Below are positions 7,163-9,353 of a DNA stretch of 9,353 bases, one piece after another; the stretch's first letter is position 1; each line of letters starts with the position of its first letter. Under the pieces are notes generated by a model. That model saw nothing but the letters and a program-made list of their open reading frames with translations, did no database searches and had not been told where the DNA came from. Source of the stretch: Bacteroidota bacterium (lineage in GTDB: Bacteria > Bacteroidota > Bacteroidia > Chitinophagales > Chitinophagaceae); contig JAEWJV010000296.1 in assembly GCA_023386395.1 (NCBI GenBank), positions 1 through 9,353 of the forward strand. The letters are read 5' to 3'. The translations under genes were made by a program, and so were the position numbers.

Positions 7163-8338
7163 TTATCCGAAAAAACGTCTTCTTGCTTTATTTGGCTGCA
7201 GCTCCTGGAAGCCGTTCTGTTCTTCTTTTACAAAAATTCCCGAGTCTTTTTTCTTGCCTATAAATTCAAGCTTATGAAGCGTTTCAAATAAAGCAGTAAC
7301 TACTTTTATAAATTGGGTTATTTTCTGAATGTTATTATTTATGTCGTTATTATTATAGCGTATGGCAGCAAGGCCGGTAAGCATATTTTCCAGTTCGCCC
7401 TGCTTTAATCCACACCATTCACTTATATAATTCATCATCTCTTCTTTACCGGAGCCTATGCGTAAATCAATCACATTCTTCATTAAACGGGCAAGGCTTA
7501 CAATGCCTGCAAATAATTGGGCCGGCGATTCATATAATGTTGTCCATCTTGTTTTGGTTATATTATCGCTGAGAAATATGATAAGCCTGTCGCATAAAAA
7601 CAGTACTAATTCCGATAATTCGTTTTGCTGGTTTTTCCTGTATATCTTTTGCACAATCTGCGAGCAGCGCATTTCAAGCATTGAAAAGAAGTTGTCAAGT
7701 TCGCCATGCAGGCTTACAAGATCATCGAGCGCTTCAGTGGAATAACAGGGGGGAATATAATCACCGTCAACCCTTACATCATTTCCTTCAGCTAAAATTT
7801 TACCTACAGTTAATGCAAAAGGATGATAGGCAAACTGGCTGTATTGGCTGTCGCTTATAATTTCAACCGAATAAGCTGGCAATACAAAAGGATATCTTGG
7901 AGGGTTTTCAGCAACATCGGGTGTTCCTGTAGGTTTTTTCTGATAAGGATTTATAATTAACACTACCCACCATATACTTTCAGACTTTGCTTCTGCAAAA
8001 CTGAATGTTGTTGACGGTGCAGCATCCAGATCGTTATTGATATTTTCAAAATTGCCTGTTGCCGGCAAATTAATTCTTATACCACCAGGCGTTACGGCCT
8101 GGCATGCTAAAACAGCAACTCTGATGGTGTTTTGATTATCAACAGATATTTTTACATTGAAGTTGTCTTCACCTGCAGCAGATGAGGGGATGACGCCAAA
8201 CCTCAAATGAGAAACATTGAGGGCAGCCACATCATTCAATGCATCACGCCAGGCATCGTCCTGTGCAATAAAGTGGCTTTTATTAATCTTCATGCCGTCA
8301 ATCCAATTGACGGGCAGATATTTAATACGGTCTCTCAT
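7163..8338 (-). CDS. tssK: TssK, T6SS baseplate-to-envelope adaptor
   Basis: TssK joins the TssEFG baseplate to the membrane complex and works in the cytoplasm. The 391-residue protein starts VNWIDGMKINKSHF (10-23), matching the family signature of a W-x-x-G-M segment followed by an HF pair (PQHF in Proteobacteria) and an acidic/Gln stretch (QDD). FxIPPC-like DYIPPC at 193-198 corresponds to the IPPC motif at the end of the N-terminal beta region. The second half (about 200-355) is helical, as in the family's middle domain. The C-terminus (360-391) is short and basic, ending KARRRFFG; with about 390 residues against some 440-450 in Proteobacteria, the C-terminal domain that binds the membrane complex appears reduced or different. 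The frame is open back to a TTG at 8365, but the ATG at 8338 is chosen because it overlaps the tssN stop as TAATG and places the motif near residue 11. Asn-rich YNNNDINNN (328-336) reflects local AT richness. Confidence 0.86.
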   Translation of the reverse strand: MRDRIKYLPVNWIDGMKINKSHFIAQDDAWRDALNDVAALNVSHLRFGVIPSSAAGEDNFNVKISVDNQNTIRVAVLACQAVTPGGIRINLPATGNFENINNDLDAAPSTTFSFAEAKSESIWWVVLIINPYQKKPTGTPDVAENPPRYPFVLPAYSVEIISDSQYSQFAYHPFALTVGKILAEGNDVRVDGDYIPPCYSTEALDDLVSLHGELDNFFSMLEMRCSQIVQKIYRKNQQNELSELVLFLCDRLIIFLSDNITKTRWTTLYESPAQLFAGIVSLARLMKNVIDLRIGSGKEEMMNYISEWCGLKQGELENMLTGLAAIRYNNNDINNNIQKITQFIKVVTALFETLHKLEFIGKKKDSGIFVKEEQNGFQELQPNKARRRFFG

Positions 8339-9210
8339 TATATCATGTTTTCTATGCGTTCGCAAATAATTACTGTATTTTCCTTAATACCGTTTTCCCT
8401 TATTGTTATTTCAGGATTTAATATGCGCTGGCGCTGGTACCATTTTGGTTTCCTGCGAAACCACCATTGATAGGCATCGTAATCTTTTGTTGCAAACTCA
8501 ATAGGTGTTTCGCTTTGCAGTTCATTATAATCGTTTATAAAATGATAATAGAGTTCGCCAAGTTTCATGCCTTCGGGCGCTTTCGCCCTGAAATAAGAGT
8601 GGCCGGCGTCACTGTTTTTCTTTGCAATTTCGAAACCTATTACATACAATCTTTCCCTCGGGTCTTCATCAGGCAATTCTATTTGAGAAGTTAAAGGATA
8701 GCTCCATGTTACAAACCTGGCCGCCGGAATATTGAATGCAGCATTAAACGTATGATACACCAGCATTGGAATAAAAAAAGCAAGGCAGCTTAAAAGCATG
8801 GGGTAAAAAAGATACTGCTTATCGTTTGAAAGAAAATATTGCAGCGATGAAAAAATAACCACCACAAAGAATATTACCGAAAATCCAAACATTATCTCAG
8901 CCAGTATTATTTTACTGCTGCTGCCTTCGTTATAAGCATGAAAATATTTTTTATGAACAATGGCAACATGTATAGCGCCGAATATCAAAAATATGGCTGC
9001 AATAATCCAGTAAACCGCAAAGCTGTGATCACTTACAAATTTTGAAATATAAGCAACAAGCGAAACGATAATGGAAGAGACTATGCTGTATATAGTTGGC
9101 CTTTTTCCACTGGCAGCAAACGTTTCAGAAAAAGGTTTGACCAGTACCAATAACGTAATTGCAAACGCAAGAAATACCCCTATATATCCTAAAAAAAATT
9201 TAATTGCCAT
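8338..9210 (-). CDS. tssN: TssN, multi-pass T6SSiii membrane protein
   Basis: Probable TssN, the polytopic inner-membrane component found only in Bacteroidota T6SS. It has 290 residues from the ATG at 9210. Hydrophobic segments at about 5-24, 42-60, 65-85, 101-123 and 133-153 suggest five transmembrane helices. They are followed by a soluble C-terminal domain of about 130 residues, probably cytoplasmic, containing WSYPLTSQIELPDEDPRERLYVIGFEIAK (169-197), FRAKAPEGMKLGELYYHFINDYN (207-229) and a Trp/Arg-rich patch YQWWFRRKPKWYQRQR (247-262). This arrangement of helices plus a conserved C-terminal domain fits TssN. The frame is open upstream to a TTG at 9279, but that would add 23 residues encoded across a terminator-like hairpin; the ATG has a weak AAAGGG (9218-9223) seven bases before it and is preferred. 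The TAA stop shares its last A with the tssK start. Confidence 0.8.
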   Translation of the reverse strand: MAIKFFLGYIGVFLAFAITLLVLVKPFSETFAASGKRPTIYSIVSSIIVSLVAYISKFVSDHSFAVYWIIAAIFLIFGAIHVAIVHKKYFHAYNEGSSSKIILAEIMFGFSVIFFVVVIFSSLQYFLSNDKQYLFYPMLLSCLAFFIPMLVYHTFNAAFNIPAARFVTWSYPLTSQIELPDEDPRERLYVIGFEIAKKNSDAGHSYFRAKAPEGMKLGELYYHFINDYNELQSETPIEFATKDYDAYQWWFRRKPKWYQRQRILNPEITIRENGIKENTVIICERIENMI

Positions 9211-9308
9211 GTAAATACCCTTTAATACAGTTGCACACAAATAAATCAGTATAGAAAAAATAAAGCTCCTTTTATGCAAGCTTTATTTAGCATTAAAAAA
9301 TGCTACTG
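9211..9308. other. Spacer upstream of tssN
   Basis: 98 bp with two adjoining hairpins (9288-9305 and 9258-9288) and an AAAGGG Shine-Dalgarno-like run (minus strand, 9218-9223). A TTTATTTG at 9245-9238 on the minus strand resembles a -7 box, but it has no TTG partner near 20 bp upstream, so no promoter is called. Confidence 0.5.
9258..9288 (-). terminator. Hairpin with T run between the upstream gene and tssN
   Basis: Read on the minus strand, AAATAAAGCT (9288-9279) pairs perfectly with AGCTTTATTT (9267-9258) across an 11-base loop. The stem runs straight into more T residues (TTTC, 9257-9254). The form is that of an intrinsic terminator, but the stem has only four G-C pairs counted over both arms' AGCT core, so efficiency may be low. 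A second small hairpin (TAGCATT/AATGCTA, 9288-9305, four-base loop) sits just before it, three bases after the upstream stop codon. Termination, partial read-through and mRNA processing are all possible. Confidence 0.42.
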
Positions 9309-9353
9309 TTATTGCTGCTTGAATGAAGCTTTCCATTCCTCGCCATCATCACC
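9309..9353 (-). CDS. 3' end of an unidentified gene upstream of tssN, cut by window edge
   Basis: Fourteen sense codons followed by TAA, reading GDDGEEWKASFKQQ. The acidic, Trp-containing tail looks protein-like. A second minus-strand frame (VMMARNGKLHSS...) is also open here and runs on to a TAA inside the spacer, so the assignment is not certain. Orientation and the gap of about 100 bp suggest another gene of the same T6SS cluster, but too little is visible to name it. Confidence 0.45.
   Translation of the reverse strand, partial: GDDGEEWKASFKQQ

Noticed and set aside
7340..7362. AT-rich TTATTATT-like run resembling a microsatellite
   Set aside because: It encodes the Asn-rich loop of TssK and has only a few imperfect repeats; no sign of a true phase-variable tract.
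8339..8365. Longer tssK start at a TTG (8365)
   Set aside because: It would overlap tssN by 28 bases. The ATG forming TAATG is the more economical choice and keeps the W-x-D-G-M motif near the N-terminus as in the family.
9268..9275. AAAAGGAG on the minus strand resembling a strong Shine-Dalgarno site
   Set aside because: It has no ATG at a workable distance downstream and sits in the hairpin loop and arm; it is not used by tssN at 9210.
9211..9279. Longer tssN start at a TTG (9279), adding 23 residues
   Set aside because: It would place coding sequence across the terminator-like hairpin and needs a rare start codon. The ATG at 9210 gives a normal N-terminal membrane helix and has AAAGGG upstream.

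Overview
The window most likely comes from a Bacteroidota genome, probably a Chitinophagaceae-like member of the Sphingobacteriia/Chitinophagia. The evidence is the protein families (a Bacteroidota-type S9 peptidase and the Bacteroidota-only T6SS proteins TssN, TssO and TssP), near-consensus TAnnTTTG/TTTG promoter motifs, mostly absent Shine-Dalgarno sequences, and long AT-rich intergenic gaps. Species was not determined.

Left part, plus strand (1-5192): the 3' part of maeB, a malic enzyme fused to a phosphotransacetylase-like regulatory domain; then a 188-residue six-helix membrane protein of unknown function with its own predicted promoter; then an exported S9-family (DPP IV-like) serine peptidase with an intact catalytic triad. 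These look like independently transcribed chromosomal genes, separated by gaps of 228 and 213 bp. A 36-bp near-perfect palindrome lies in the first gap, across the -33 box of the promoter predicted for the membrane protein.

Right part, minus strand (9353-5264): a compact operon read right to left as tssN, tssK, tssO, tssP. It is preceded at the window edge by the last 14 codons of an unidentified gene. The four genes fit part of the Bacteroidota-specific subtype iii type VI secretion system (T6SSiii). TssK would link the baseplate to the envelope. TssN (multi-pass), TssO (single-pass with coiled coil) and TssP (single-pass with periplasmic PKD and IPT/TIG-like domains) are thought to replace the TssJLM membrane complex of Proteobacteria. 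tssN and tssK overlap by one base (TAATG), and the other gaps are 29 and 22 bp, so co-transcription is very likely. No tube, sheath, spike, effector or immunity gene is visible here; these presumably lie beyond position 9353 or elsewhere.

The two halves converge on a 17-bp-stem hairpin (5228-5267) that probably ends transcription from both sides and contains the stop codon of tssP. This hairpin marks the end of the T6SS operon. No tRNA, rRNA, transposase, integrase, CRISPR array or insertion sequence was found.
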